From Pseudomonas sp. MPC6 (GTDB lineage Bacteria; Pseudomonadota; Gammaproteobacteria; Pseudomonadales; Pseudomonadaceae), in assembly GCF_006094435.1 (NCBI RefSeq), contig NZ_CP034783.1, forward strand, positions 3,747,001 to 3,811,000: a stretch of DNA of 64,000 nt, given 5' to 3'. The notes beneath the pieces are model-generated. The model was not told where the DNA came from, did no database searches, and saw nothing but the letters and a program-made list of their open reading frames with translations. The position numbers and the translations under genes are program-made. This document shows positions 1 to 8,822 of this stretch, piece after piece (the stretch's first letter is position 1; the number at the start of each line of letters is the position of its first letter).

Positions 1-577
1 TTGGCTTCTCGACCATGCTGTGCACGCGGTAGATGTCGTCGCGGATCATTTCGCCGGCGATCACGCCGTACTTGTGGGTTTCCTGCGGATCGACTTCCTG
101 GATGGCGACGATCGAGCAGCGGAACTGCTTGTACAGCTTGACCATCTGGGTCAGTACGCCGTCGCCTTCGAGGTTAACGCACAAGTCATCGGCCAGGACC
201 ACGGCAAAAGCTTCGTCGCCGATCAGTGGGCGGCCGGTCAGGATCGCGTGGCCCAGGCCTTTCATTTCGGTCTGGCGCGTGTAGGAGAACGAGCAGTTGT
301 CGAGCAGCTTGCGGATGCCGACCAGGTATTTTTCCTTGTCGGTGCCCTTGATCTGGTTTTCCAGCTCGTAGCTGATGTCGAAGTGGTCTTCCAGGGCGCG
401 CTTGCCGCGACCGGTGACGATGGAGATTTCGGTCAACCCGGCGTCCAGTGCTTCTTCGACGCCGTACTGGATCAGTGGCTTGTTCACCACCGGCAGCATT
501 TCTTTGGGCATGGCCTTGGTCGCTGGGAGGAAGCGAGTGCCGTAACCGGCTGCTGGGAACAAGCATTTCTTGATCAT
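1..577 (-). CDS. galU: UTP-glucose-1-phosphate uridylyltransferase GalU (C-terminus outside window)
   Basis: GalU makes UDP-glucose from UTP and glucose-1-phosphate in the cytoplasm for polysaccharide and LPS synthesis. The frame opens at the ATG complementary to 575-577 (MIKKCLFPAAGYGTRF) and runs open to the window edge, giving about 192 residues of a protein usually near 280. The nucleotidyltransferase signature GYGTR is at residues 11-15, followed by PKEMLPVV and LADDL. It is truncated only by the window boundary. Its left neighbours are not visible, and the next gene to the right is divergent. Confidence 0.95.
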   Translation of the reverse strand, partial: MIKKCLFPAAGYGTRFLPATKAMPKEMLPVVNKPLIQYGVEEALDAGLTEISIVTGRGKRALEDHFDISYELENQIKGTDKEKYLVGIRKLLDNCSFSYTRQTEMKGLGHAILTGRPLIGDEAFAVVLADDLCVNLEGDGVLTQMVKLYKQFRCSIVAIQEVDPQETHKYGVIAGEMIRDDIYRVHSMVEKP

Positions 578-869
578 ATAAGTCCTTGAAAGGGCTGTGT
601 GTTCGAGTTTCGGCGCAGTCTAAGTCAGGCGACGCGCACCTTACAATGCCCCGCACTGGCTAACCAATGCCATCATAGAGAAATATTCTCGCGGATAGTT
701 CCGCATAACGCTCTGCAGATCTTCCGCCGCCCTCTATAAATAGCCAAGGTTGGCAGACTTGCACGGTCATCGACCGGACAGGCAACCGCACCACCATACG
801 CCCATCAGCACCTGTTGGCTGCATTTGGCGCTATCATTGCGCGATTGAACCAGCCAACGAGGCAGATAG

Positions 870-1058
870 ATGTCGGAAGCAAAGAGCGTCAACGGGTACC
901 TGATCAACCAGGCGAAAGACGGCCAGTGGTGGGTCGACAGCGTCGGCGGCGAGAATATCGCCGGGCCGTTCCCCAGCGAAGCGTTGGCGATCGAAGTGGC
1001 ATCGGTGTTGCAAGACCAGCCTGCAGCCCCTAAACGCCGTGGCAAGGACAAGAGCTGA
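870..1058 (+). CDS. Small conserved hypothetical protein
   Basis: A 62-aa protein, MSEAKSVNGYLIN..., with a basic tail ending RRGKDKS. It has no signal peptide or membrane segment. The pattern of a Trp-Trp pair and GPF.SEALA resembles small single-domain proteins seen in many pseudomonads, but I cannot assign a function. It stands alone, divergent from galU, and is followed 17 bases later by a strong hairpin terminator, which supports a real monocistronic gene. Confidence 0.7.
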   Translation: MSEAKSVNGYLINQAKDGQWWVDSVGGENIAGPFPSEALAIEVASVLQDQPAAPKRRGKDKS

Positions 1059-1074
1059 TCCGCCCTGTCCACAC

Positions 1075-1100
1075 AGCCCTGCTTCACGCAGGGCTTTTTT
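1075..1100 (+). terminator. Rho-independent terminator
   Basis: Perfect 8-bp stem AGCCCTGC / GCAGGGCT (1075-1082 and 1088-1095) with a 5-nt loop and a run of six T. It ends the 870-1058 transcript. Confidence 0.9.
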
Positions 1101-1195
1101 GTGATTACCCGCGGCGAAGTGGCCAATCGCTATAACCTTTTGCAACCAGCGCTGTCACAGGCTTAGCCCCATCATCCCGACGACGACCCCACTAC

Positions 1196-1477
1196 ATGAA
1201 TAGATTTTTGCCACTGATTGCGCTTCTGGCCCTGACCGGTTGCGCCACGTCGGAAACGACTTACCTGCACAATGGCCAACAGGGCCTGACGATCGACTGC
1301 TCCGGGGAAGCCAATTCCTGGGGTACCTGCTACGAAAAGGCTGACGCCTCCTGCGCGGGCACCGGTTACAACATCGTCGGGACGGATGGCACACCTTCGA
1401 CCAAGGAAAGCGACAAGACCCTGGGCGTGGATGTCGGCAATTACAAGAACCGCAGCGTGGTGGTGGTCTGCAAGTAA
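1196..1477 (+). CDS. Predicted small lipoprotein, hypothetical
   Basis: 93 aa. The N-terminus MNRFLPLIALLALTGC is a type II signal peptide with lipobox LTGC, so lipidation at Cys16 and envelope location are predicted. The mature part holds three more cysteines before the C-terminal VVVVCK, suggesting disulfides. No family was recognised. It converges with the 1489-1719 gene, 11 bases away. Confidence 0.7.
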   Translation: MNRFLPLIALLALTGCATSETTYLHNGQQGLTIDCSGEANSWGTCYEKADASCAGTGYNIVGTDGTPSTKESDKTLGVDVGNYKNRSVVVVCK

Positions 1478-1488
1478 GGCACCCTGCC

Positions 1489-1719
1489 CTACATGTGGAT
1501 CTCGGCGAACTTGATCCCCAGGCCGCGCACGGTCTCGATCAAGTCGTCGAGAGGCGCGAAGGATTCGACTTCATCGTTGTCATCCACCAGGAAATAACTG
1601 CGCCCGGCGCTTTTCTTGAAAAACACGATCCATTCTCCCGGGTTCGCCGGGTTCTGAATCACGTGGGTGGCAGAGATATGACCCTCTGCATGGCACTTGC
1701 GTACCTGCTCTCGCTTCAT
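1489..1719 (-). CDS. Conserved hypothetical protein
   Basis: 76 aa starting MKREQVRKCHAEGH. A longer start at 1740 would add seven residues, but the MKREQ start is preferred because the protein core begins there. It is rich in acidic residues (VDDNDEVESF) with no signal peptide. The composition and the IQNPANPGEWIVFF stretch look like a compact cytoplasmic domain common in Pseudomonas. Function unknown. Confidence 0.65.
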   Translation of the reverse strand: MKREQVRKCHAEGHISATHVIQNPANPGEWIVFFKKSAGRSYFLVDDNDEVESFAPLDDLIETVRGLGIKFAEIHM

Positions 1720-1753
1720 GCTCGACTCCAGAAATGACAATGCGGCCCTGCCC

Positions 1754-1855
1754 CTGCAGGAGCAAGCTTGCTCGCGATGGTCGTTAACGATAACGCGTGT
1801 TTACCGGTTAAACGCGGCGCTCTTGAGCCCATCGCGAGCAAGCTCGCTCCTACAT
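1754..1855. repeat. REPIN (paired inverted REP), GAGCAAGCTTGCTCGCGATGG family
   Basis: Two inverted REP arms (AGGAGCAAGCTTGCTCGCGA and its complement near 1831-1852) flank about 55 bp containing TCGTTAACGATAACGCGTG. A nearly identical element in opposite orientation lies at 43426-43526, and a related one at 18950-19051. Confidence 0.9.
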
Positions 1856-1877
1856 AAACGTGGCGTTCTTGAGTCCA

Positions 1878-2234
1878 TCAGCCGGAAATGCACGCGGTGG
1901 CGGCATCGCGAACATCCTGGGGGCGCAACGGCACATTGGAAATGCGTTCGTGCAACTTGATGCTACTGCCGCTGGAGCGCTCTTCGATGTCGAATACCGC
2001 CGCCGGGCCCGAGGATAGCTTCTGCGGCACGATCACCCGCACACCGTCCTTCTGCGGTTCGACCTGCAGGGCGCCACGGCTGTCGGCCAGTTTTTCGCTC
2101 AGGCACTGCGCATACTCATGGGGTTTCTTGCCTGAAATCACACTCATGGTAGGCAGCGTCTGACTGATATCCGAGACACTCGCACAACCACTCATCGCCA
2201 CTACCAACGGCAGGATCCATATACCCCATTTCAT
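1878..2234 (-). CDS. Predicted lipoprotein, hypothetical
   Basis: 118 aa from the ATG at 2232-2234, MKWGIWILPLVVAMSGC, with lipobox MSGC at residues 14-17, so membrane anchoring through Cys17 is predicted. The remainder is soluble, with one further Cys pair region (YAQCLSEKL and AATACISG). The longer upstream reading frame to 2393 lacks signal-peptide logic and was rejected. Function unknown. Confidence 0.75.
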   Translation of the reverse strand: MKWGIWILPLVVAMSGCASVSDISQTLPTMSVISGKKPHEYAQCLSEKLADSRGALQVEPQKDGVRVIVPQKLSSGPAAVFDIEERSSGSSIKLHERISNVPLRPQDVRDAATACISG

Positions 2235-2445
2235 GTTAAATCTCCGATAAAGAGCCTCCGACCGCATAAACGCGGTTTTTCTCCGAGGCTCGTTGCGTTT
2301 ATCGCGCATGGAATCGCGAATAACTGTTTTTAATTGCCAAAGCACGCCTCGACGACCGGATAATAACCTGTTCGGGCTGATAAACTGCGCCAATCGCCCA
2401 TGCTATCGTTTTGATTTTGTAGAAAAAGCCCTTCTGGAGGCGCCC

Positions 2446-2748
2446 ATGAAATTTATCCACCAGCGCGAGCACCTCAACGAAGACGACATCGTCGTCATTC
2501 AATGCTCGCAAACCTGCAACATCCGCTTGATGAACGACGCCAATTTCCGCAGCTTCAAGAATGGCGGTCGTCACACTTACCACGGCGGTGCGTTCGACAC
2601 CTTCCCGGCGCGTATTACTGCACCGAGCACCGGCTTCTGGAACATCACCATCGACACGGTCAACCGCCGGCCGATCAGCGTGACCCGCAAACCGACCCTG
2701 ACCCATTCGATCAAGATCATCCGCCGCTCCAGCTCGAAACTGAGCTGA
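2446..2748 (+). CDS. DUF1883 domain protein
   Basis: 100 aa, MKFIHQREHLNEDD..., matching from memory the DUF1883 family of small bacterial proteins (NEDDIVVIQCSQTCNIRLM, GGRHTYHGGAF, STGFWNITIDTV). The start is fixed by a CTGGAGG ribosome-binding site 7 bases upstream of ATG 2446. It is probably a cytoplasmic beta-rich domain, and its role is not known. The next small gene at 2778 lies 29 bases downstream and could be co-transcribed. Confidence 0.8.
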   Translation: MKFIHQREHLNEDDIVVIQCSQTCNIRLMNDANFRSFKNGGRHTYHGGAFDTFPARITAPSTGFWNITIDTVNRRPISVTRKPTLTHSIKIIRRSSSKLS

Positions 2749-2777
2749 GTGACGCGACCTCCCACAGACCAGCAGGT

Positions 2778-2954
2778 ATGACCGTGGCTCAAACGACCAA
2801 GTACGTCATCAAATACAAACTCAACGGCGAGCGCCGCTTCGAATTTGCCCAGCTTGAAAACGGCACCGAAGCAGAAGCCAAAGTCGCGCTGGACGCCATT
2901 CATGGCCAGGGTGACGATGTCATCAGTGAAATCAGCGTCAGCAAAGCGCTGTAA
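2778..2954 (+). CDS. Small hypothetical protein
   Basis: 58 aa, MTVAQTTKYVIKYKLNGERR..., below the usual ORF-calling size. It has a beta-strand-like basic start and an acidic amphipathic middle (NGTEAEAKVALDAIHG). The ATG at 2778 follows AGCAGGT. It sits 29 bases behind the DUF1883 gene on the same strand. No family was recognised. Confidence 0.55.
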   Translation: MTVAQTTKYVIKYKLNGERRFEFAQLENGTEAEAKVALDAIHGQGDDVISEISVSKAL

Positions 2955-3053
2955 CGCAATCCGCAGCGAGGAATTCGACCGCAAGCGCCGGAGTGTTCGC
3001 GCCGGCAGCGCTCCCTAGACTGGCGACCTCAACCCAGGTCAAGGCGTCAGAAC

Positions 3054-3113
3054 ATGTCCACTTCCTCGATTCGCCCTATCAGCGACATTGCCGATCGCGA
3101 GGCACGGCGATGA
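3054..3113 (+). CDS. Possible 19-aa upstream leader ORF
   Basis: ATG at 3054 opens 19 codons (MSTSSIRPISDIADREARR) whose TGA overlaps the ATG of the oxygenase gene at 3110 as ATGA. The overlap suggests translational coupling, but no strong ribosome-binding site is visible and the peptide is too short to classify. Confidence 0.3.
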   Translation: MSTSSIRPISDIADREARR

Positions 3114-3814
3114 GCGAGCCACTTCTCGAAGGACTGGACTGGCCAGCCCTGGAGCAGCAACTGGATCAGGATGGCTGCGCGATCATCCGATCGCTCTTGA
3201 GTGGCCAGACGTGCGATGCAGTCAGCGCCCTGTACCCCCGGTCAGCACCGTTCCGCTCGCAAGTGATCATGGCTCGTCACGGTTTTGGCCGTGGCGAGTA
3301 CAAATACTTCAGATATCCTTTGCCCGATGTCGTCGCTCGCTTGCGCAGTGCGCTCTACCCTCGCCTGGTGCCGATCGCCAATCGCTGGTACGAACGCATG
3401 GCCCTGCCGACCCGTTTCCCCGAGACGCACGAAGCTTTTCTCGAACGCTGCCATGCCGCCGGTCAGGAGCGCCCGACCCCGTTGTTGCTGCAATATGGGC
3501 CGCAGGATTACAACTGCTTGCATCAGGATTTGTACGGTGAACAGGTGTTCCCGCTGCAAGTGGCGATTCTGCTGTCAGCGCCGGACGAAGATTTCACCGG
3601 CGGCGAGTTCGTGCTGACCGAACAGCGGCCACGAATGCAGTCACGGCCACAGGTCATCGGCCTGAAGAAAGGCGACGGCGTGATCTTTGCGGTCAATCAA
3701 CGACCGGTCAAAGGCATTCGCGGCGATTACCGCGTGACCCTGCGCCACGGCGTAAGTCGCCTGCACAGCGGAAAACGGCATACCCTTGGAATCATTTTTC
3801 ACGATGCCTCATGA
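3110..3814 (+). CDS. 2OG-Fe(II) oxygenase family protein
   Basis: 234 aa, MSEPLLEGLDWPALEQQLD.... The iron-binding facial triad is visible: HQD in CLHQDLYGEQVFP, and a distal His/Arg region with RVTLRHG. The double-stranded beta-helix core gives the prediction of an Fe(II)/2-oxoglutarate dioxygenase. It overlaps the start of alkB and is followed by ada, so a role linked to alkylation damage or its regulation is likely, though the substrate is unknown. The start at 3110 is chosen over 2993 because upstream residues are not protein-like. Confidence 0.8.
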   Translation: MSEPLLEGLDWPALEQQLDQDGCAIIRSLLSGQTCDAVSALYPRSAPFRSQVIMARHGFGRGEYKYFRYPLPDVVARLRSALYPRLVPIANRWYERMALPTRFPETHEAFLERCHAAGQERPTPLLLQYGPQDYNCLHQDLYGEQVFPLQVAILLSAPDEDFTGGEFVLTEQRPRMQSRPQVIGLKKGDGVIFAVNQRPVKGIRGDYRVTLRHGVSRLHSGKRHTLGIIFHDAS

Positions 3815-3818
3815 GCCC

Positions 3819-4484
3819 ATGTCCCCGATCACTTTCGACCTGTTTGCCGATGCCGAACCCGAGCAGCAGCCCCGGCGCGAACAGATTGGCGAACAGTCTT
3901 TCGTCCTGAGGGGCTTTGCCCTGCCCTGGCTGGACCGGTTGCTGCCCGCGCTGGACACAGTGCTGGCCGCGGCGCCGTTGCGCCAGATGGTCACGCCGGG
4001 CGGCTTCACCATGTCGGCGGCCATGAGCAGTTGCGGCACCTGGGGCTGGACCACCGACCGCAGCGGCTACCGCTACACCCGCCATGACCCGCAAACCGGA
4101 CAACCCTGGCCAGCGATGCCCGCGGTGTTTTTCGAACTGGCCCAGGCGGCGGCGCGTGAAGCAGGGTTTGCCGGTTTCGTGCCCGATGCCTGCCTGGTCA
4201 ACCGTTATGTCCCCGGCGCGAAGATGTCGTTGCACCAGGACAAGGACGAAGCCTGCCTGGCGGCGCCGATTGTCTCGGTGTCGCTGGGGTTGCCGGCGAT
4301 GTTCCTGTTCGGCGGCTTCGAGCGCAGTGACAAAAGCCAGCGAATACCGTTGTTGCATGGCGATATCGTGGTCTGGGGCGGCGTCGATCGCCTGCGTTAT
4401 CACGGGGTGTTGCCGATCAAGGCCGGCCAACATTCGCGCCTGGGTGAGCAACGCATCAATTTCACCTTCCGCACCGCCGGATGA
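3819..4484 (+). CDS. alkB: Alkylated DNA repair dioxygenase AlkB
   Basis: About 221 aa. AlkB oxidatively removes methyl groups from 1-methyladenine and 3-methylcytosine in DNA using Fe(II) and 2-oxoglutarate. It closely resembles E. coli AlkB: LFADAEP near the start, RQMVTPGGFTMS, the iron ligands HQD in MSLHQDKDE, LGLPAMFLFGG, a distal His in LRYHGVLP, and the 2OG-binding RINFTFR. ATG 3804 overlaps the upstream stop, and ATG 3819 (MSPITFDLF) fits the family start better. It lies between the oxygenase and ada genes. Confidence 0.93.
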   Translation: MSPITFDLFADAEPEQQPRREQIGEQSFVLRGFALPWLDRLLPALDTVLAAAPLRQMVTPGGFTMSAAMSSCGTWGWTTDRSGYRYTRHDPQTGQPWPAMPAVFFELAQAAAREAGFAGFVPDACLVNRYVPGAKMSLHQDKDEACLAAPIVSVSLGLPAMFLFGGFERSDKSQRIPLLHGDIVVWGGVDRLRYHGVLPIKAGQHSRLGEQRINFTFRTAG

Positions 4485-4571
4485 CGCCCTCGAATTCGAC
4501 CGCAAGACCCGGAGTGCAGCCGCCCCGGCGCCTGGTTAATCTGGGTTGAACGGACCAACGGATATGACGCC

Positions 4572-5636
4572 ATGACCAGTCACTCGCCAATTATCGCCAC
4601 CGAGCTAGACCCGCGCTGGGCCGCTGTCGTCGCGCGTGATCCTCGCGCCGACGGGCAGTTTGTCTATGCCGTGAAAACCACCGGTATCTACTGTCGCCCC
4701 AGCAGCCTGGCGCGCTTGCCGAAACCGCAGAATGTCGAATTCTTCGACACCGCCGCCCAAGCCGAGGCGGCGGGTTATCGTCCGAGCAAACGGGCGGTCA
4801 AGGACCAGAGCGAGGTCGCCGCACGACATGCCCTGACCGTGGCCGCCGCTTGCCGCCAGATCGAAACCGCCGAACACCTGCCCGCGCTGGGTGAACTGGC
4901 GCTGGCTGCGGGCCTGAGCAGTTTTCACTTCCATCGGGTGTTCAAGACCGTGACCGGGCTGACACCCAAGGGTTATGCCACGGCCCATCGTTCCCGCAAG
5001 GTCCGCGAGCGCTTGACCGATGGCGGTTCGGTGACCGACGCGCTGTATGACGCCGGCTTCAACTCCAACAGTCGATTTTACGAGGCGGCGGATCAGTTGC
5101 TGGGCATGAAACCCGGCGATTACCGCGCAGCCGGCCAGAACACCGACATTCGTTTTGCCGTCGGCCAGTGTTCCCTGGGCGCGATTCTGGTGGCGCAAAG
5201 TACCCGCGGGGTGTGCGCGATCCTGCTCGGCGATGATCCGCACCAACTGGTCTGTGACCTGCAGGACAAGTTTCGGCGGGCCAACCTGATCGGTGCCGAT
5301 CACGAGTTCGAACAGCTGATTGCCAAGGTCGTCGGTTTTATCGAAGCCCCGGCCATCGGCCTGGACTTGCCGCTGGATGTTCGCGGTACGGTGTTTCAGG
5401 AGCGGGTCTGGCAAGCGCTGCGGGAGATTCCGGTCGGCAGCACCGCCAGCTACGCCGAGATCGCCCAGCGCATCGGCGCACCGAAAGCCGTGCGCGCCGT
5501 AGCGCAGGCGTGTGGCGCGAACAGCCTGGCGGTGGCGATTCCGTGCCACCGCGTGGTGCGCAGCGATGGTAATTTGTCGGGGTACCGATGGGGGGTGGAG
5601 CGCAAGCGGCAGTTGCTGGAGCGGGAGGGGCTGTAG
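4572..5636 (+). CDS. ada: Ada-type bifunctional regulator / O6-alkylguanine-DNA alkyltransferase
   Basis: 354 aa with three parts: an N-terminal Ada metal-binding-like domain (1-80), an AraC-type helix-turn-helix (about 85-185), and a C-terminal alkyltransferase with active site PCHRV (Cys325). It removes methyl from O6-methylguanine and, in E. coli, senses phosphotriester methylation to induce alkB. Odd: of the four zinc cysteines of the N-domain only the acceptor-like one is kept (Cys41 in YCRPS). The others are Ser45, Ser72 (YRPSKRA) and Ala75. Methyl-triester sensing by zinc-bound thiolate is therefore doubtful. It is the third gene of the repair block. Confidence 0.9.
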   Translation: MTSHSPIIATELDPRWAAVVARDPRADGQFVYAVKTTGIYCRPSSLARLPKPQNVEFFDTAAQAEAAGYRPSKRAVKDQSEVAARHALTVAAACRQIETAEHLPALGELALAAGLSSFHFHRVFKTVTGLTPKGYATAHRSRKVRERLTDGGSVTDALYDAGFNSNSRFYEAADQLLGMKPGDYRAAGQNTDIRFAVGQCSLGAILVAQSTRGVCAILLGDDPHQLVCDLQDKFRRANLIGADHEFEQLIAKVVGFIEAPAIGLDLPLDVRGTVFQERVWQALREIPVGSTASYAEIAQRIGAPKAVRAVAQACGANSLAVAIPCHRVVRSDGNLSGYRWGVERKRQLLEREGL

Positions 5637-5775
5637 ATCATAAGATCAAAGGTTCTAGAGCAAAGATCAGGATCAAAAGATCGCAGCCTCGCTTCGCTCG
5701 ACAGCTTCTACACACCCCTTTTACACACAGCGGTTTTGTCGTTCCTGTCCTGTATTCACGTTGGAGAATTGTGCA
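5637..5775. other. Intergenic, AGATC-rich segment
   Basis: Holds repeated GATCA/AGATC words followed by GCAGCCTCGCTTCGCTCGAC, a composition seen in dispersed intergenic repeats of fluorescent pseudomonads. No gene is visible. A GGAG ribosome-binding site for the next gene begins at 5763. Confidence 0.4.
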
Positions 5776-6861
5776 ATGAGCCAATGGCCAGATACCCGCA
5801 TTCTTGATCTGCTCGGAATCGAACTGCCGATCATCCAGGCGCCCATGGCCGGCGCCACGACCTCGGCCATGGTGATCGCGGCGAGCAACGCCGGCGGACT
5901 GGGCTCGATGCCCGCCGCCATGCTGAGCGTCGAGCAGTTGCGCGAAGAACTGCAGACGATTCGTCAGCACAGCCAGCGACCGATCAACGTCAATTTCTTC
6001 TGTCATCAATCTCCGGCGGTCGATGAGCAACGCGCCCGGGACTGGAAACATCTGCTGGCGCCTTATTACCGCGAACTGGGCGTCGACTTTGACGCGCCGA
6101 CACCGGTGTCCAACCGCGCGCCGTTCGATAACGCGGCCTGCGAAGTGATCGAAGCGCTACGTCCCGAAGTCGTGAGTTTTCACTTCGGCCTGCCGGAAAA
6201 ATCCTTGCTGGATCGGGTGAAAGCGACCGGGGCCAAAGTCCTGTCTTCGGCCACCACCGTCGAAGAAGCCATTTGGCTTGAGCAGCAGGGTTGTGATGCG
6301 ATCATCGCCATGGGTTATGAAGCGGGTGGTCACCGCGGGATGTTCCTCAGCGACGATCTGAGCAGCCAGATCGGCCTCTTCGCCCTGGTGCCGCAGATCG
6401 TCGACGCCGTGAAAGTGCCGGTCATCGCCGCGGGTGGCATAACCGATGCGCGAGGCGTCGCGGCGGCGTTTGTGCTCGGGGCATCGGCGGTGCAAGTGGG
6501 CACCGCGTATCTGTTCACGCCAGAGGCCAAGGTCAGCGCCTCTCACCACAAGTCCCTGCGCACGGCCAGGGCCAGCGAGACCGCCGTGACCAACATTTTT
6601 ACCGGTCGCCCGGCACGGGGCATTCTCAACCGGGTCATGCGCGAACTCGGTCCGATGAGCGATAAAGCACCGGCCTTCCCGCTGGCTGGGGGGGCGCTGA
6701 TGCCGTTGCGGGCCAAGGGGGAAGCGGACTTCAGCAACCTGTGGGCCGGGCAAGCGTTTACCCTGGGGGTTGAAATGAGCACGGCGCAGCTGACCCGCAA
6801 GCTGGCGGATGAAGGGTTGGCTAGATTGATTAACCGGGTTCAAAACTTGCAGCGTTTATGA
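5776..6861 (+). CDS. Nitronate monooxygenase (2-nitropropane dioxygenase family)
   Basis: 361 aa FMN TIM-barrel enzyme that oxidises alkyl nitronates, or acts as a related flavin oxidoreductase. Visible signatures are PIIQAPMAG at residues 19-27, NVNFFCH, GYEAGGHRG (phosphate and substrate loop) and AAGGITDARG followed by GASAVQVGTAYL. The start at 5776 (MSQWPDTR) follows TTGGAGAA. It is monocistronic and followed by a REPIN array. Confidence 0.88.
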   Translation: MSQWPDTRILDLLGIELPIIQAPMAGATTSAMVIAASNAGGLGSMPAAMLSVEQLREELQTIRQHSQRPINVNFFCHQSPAVDEQRARDWKHLLAPYYRELGVDFDAPTPVSNRAPFDNAACEVIEALRPEVVSFHFGLPEKSLLDRVKATGAKVLSSATTVEEAIWLEQQGCDAIIAMGYEAGGHRGMFLSDDLSSQIGLFALVPQIVDAVKVPVIAAGGITDARGVAAAFVLGASAVQVGTAYLFTPEAKVSASHHKSLRTARASETAVTNIFTGRPARGILNRVMRELGPMSDKAPAFPLAGGALMPLRAKGEADFSNLWAGQAFTLGVEMSTAQLTRKLADEGLARLINRVQNLQRL

Positions 6862-7275
6862 GGCCGCCTTCGCTGGCAAGCCAGCTCCTACGGGGATCAC
6901 CGGTGTACGGTTGAATTGTGGAAAACGCCATACCCTGTAGGAGCCGGCTTGCTGGCGAGGGCGTTTCCATTGGCGCTGCAAGACTCAAGGCCGCCTTCGC
7001 TGGCAAGCCAGCTCCTACGGGGATCACCGGTGTACGGTTGAATTGTGGAAAACGCCATACCCTGTAGGAGCCGGCTTGCTGGCGAAGGCGTTTCCATTGG
7101 CGCTGCAAGACTCAAGGTCGCCTTCGCTGGCAAGCCAGCTCCTGCGGGGATCACCGGTGTACGATTGAATTGTGGAAAACGCCATACCCTGTAGGAGCCG
7201 GCTTGCTGGCGAAGGCGTTTCCATTGGCGCTGCAAGACTCAAGGCCGCCTTCGCTGGCAAGCCAGCTCCTACACA
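6862..7275. repeat. Tandem REPIN array, 127-bp period, about 3.3 copies
   Basis: GGCCGCCTTCGCTGGCAAGC recurs at 6862, 6989, 7116 (one substitution) and 7243, an exact 127-bp period. Each unit pairs an inverted REP arm (CTGGCAAGCCAGCTCCTAC) with a direct one (TGTAGGAGCCGGCTTGCTGG), separated by ATCACCGGTGTACGGTTGAA. It fills the gap between the flavin oxidoreductase and modA, and no gene is seen in it. Confidence 0.93.
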
Positions 7276-7308
7276 GCCATATCTACAGCGTTCCGTTTGC
7301 AGGCGTTT

Positions 7309-7332
7309 CGCTATATATTCAGCTATATAGCG
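7309..7332. promoter_or_regulatory. ModE-binding palindrome upstream of modA
   Basis: CGCTATATA-N6-TATATAGCG is a perfect inverted repeat and matches the established ModE consensus (ATCGCTATATA-N6/7-TATATAACGAT). It ends 38 bases before the modA ATG, where bound ModE-molybdate would repress modABC. No modE gene is in the window. Confidence 0.85.
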
Positions 7333-7358
7333 TTTCACCCCTCTGTACTTGCCTATAA

Positions 7359-8138
<780 letters not shown>

Positions 8139-8819
8139 ATGACCCTATCGAGTGCCGACTTTTCCGCCATCTGGCTGACCCTGAAACTGGCGTCGCTGAC
8201 CACGGTCATCCTGCTGATCATCGGCACGCCGATTGCGTTATGGCTGTCGCGCACCCAATCCTGGCTGCGCGGTCCGGTCGGGGCGATCGTCGCCCTGCCC
8301 CTGGTGCTGCCGCCTACGGTCATTGGCTTTTATTTGTTGCTTGCCCTCGGCCCCCACGGGTTTGTCGGCCAGTTCACCCAATCCCTGGGGCTCGGCACCC
8401 TTACCTTCAGTTTTGCGGGGCTGGTGATCGGCTCGGCGCTGTACTCGATGCCATTCGTGGTCCAGCCGCTGCAAAACGCTTTTTCCGCCATCGGCACCCG
8501 CCCCCTGGAAGTGGCCGCGACCTTGCGCGCCAATCCCTGGGACACTTTTTTCAGCGTGATCCTGCCCCTGGCCCGGCCGGGTTTCATCACTGCGGCCATC
8601 CTCGGTTTCGCCCACACCGTCGGCGAGTTCGGCGTGGTGTTGATGATCGGCGGCAACATTCCCGACAAGACCCGGGTGGTCTCGGTACAGATCTACGACC
8701 ACGTCGAGGCCATGGAATACGCCCAGGCCCATTGGCTGGCCGGGGCGATGCTGGTGTTCTCGTTTGCCGTGTTGCTGGCGCTCTACTCCAGCCGCAAAAC
8801 CAAAGCGGGCTGGAGCTGA
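8139..8819 (+). CDS. modB: Molybdate ABC transporter permease ModB
   Basis: 226-aa inner-membrane permease with about five hydrophobic segments. The coupling-helix EAA-type loop is [26 protein letters not shown], with the conserved G shortly after. It starts directly after the modA TAA and precedes modC by 3 bases, so it is in the same operon. Confidence 0.95.
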   Translation: MTLSSADFSAIWLTLKLASLTTVILLIIGTPIALWLSRTQSWLRGPVGAIVALPLVLPPTVIGFYLLLALGPHGFVGQFTQSLGLGTLTFSFAGLVIGSALYSMPFVVQPLQNAFSAIGTRPLEVAATLRANPWDTFFSVILPLARPGFITAAILGFAHTVGEFGVVLMIGGNIPDKTRVVSVQIYDHVEAMEYAQAHWLAGAMLVFSFAVLLALYSSRKTKAGWS

Positions 8820-8822
8820 TCG

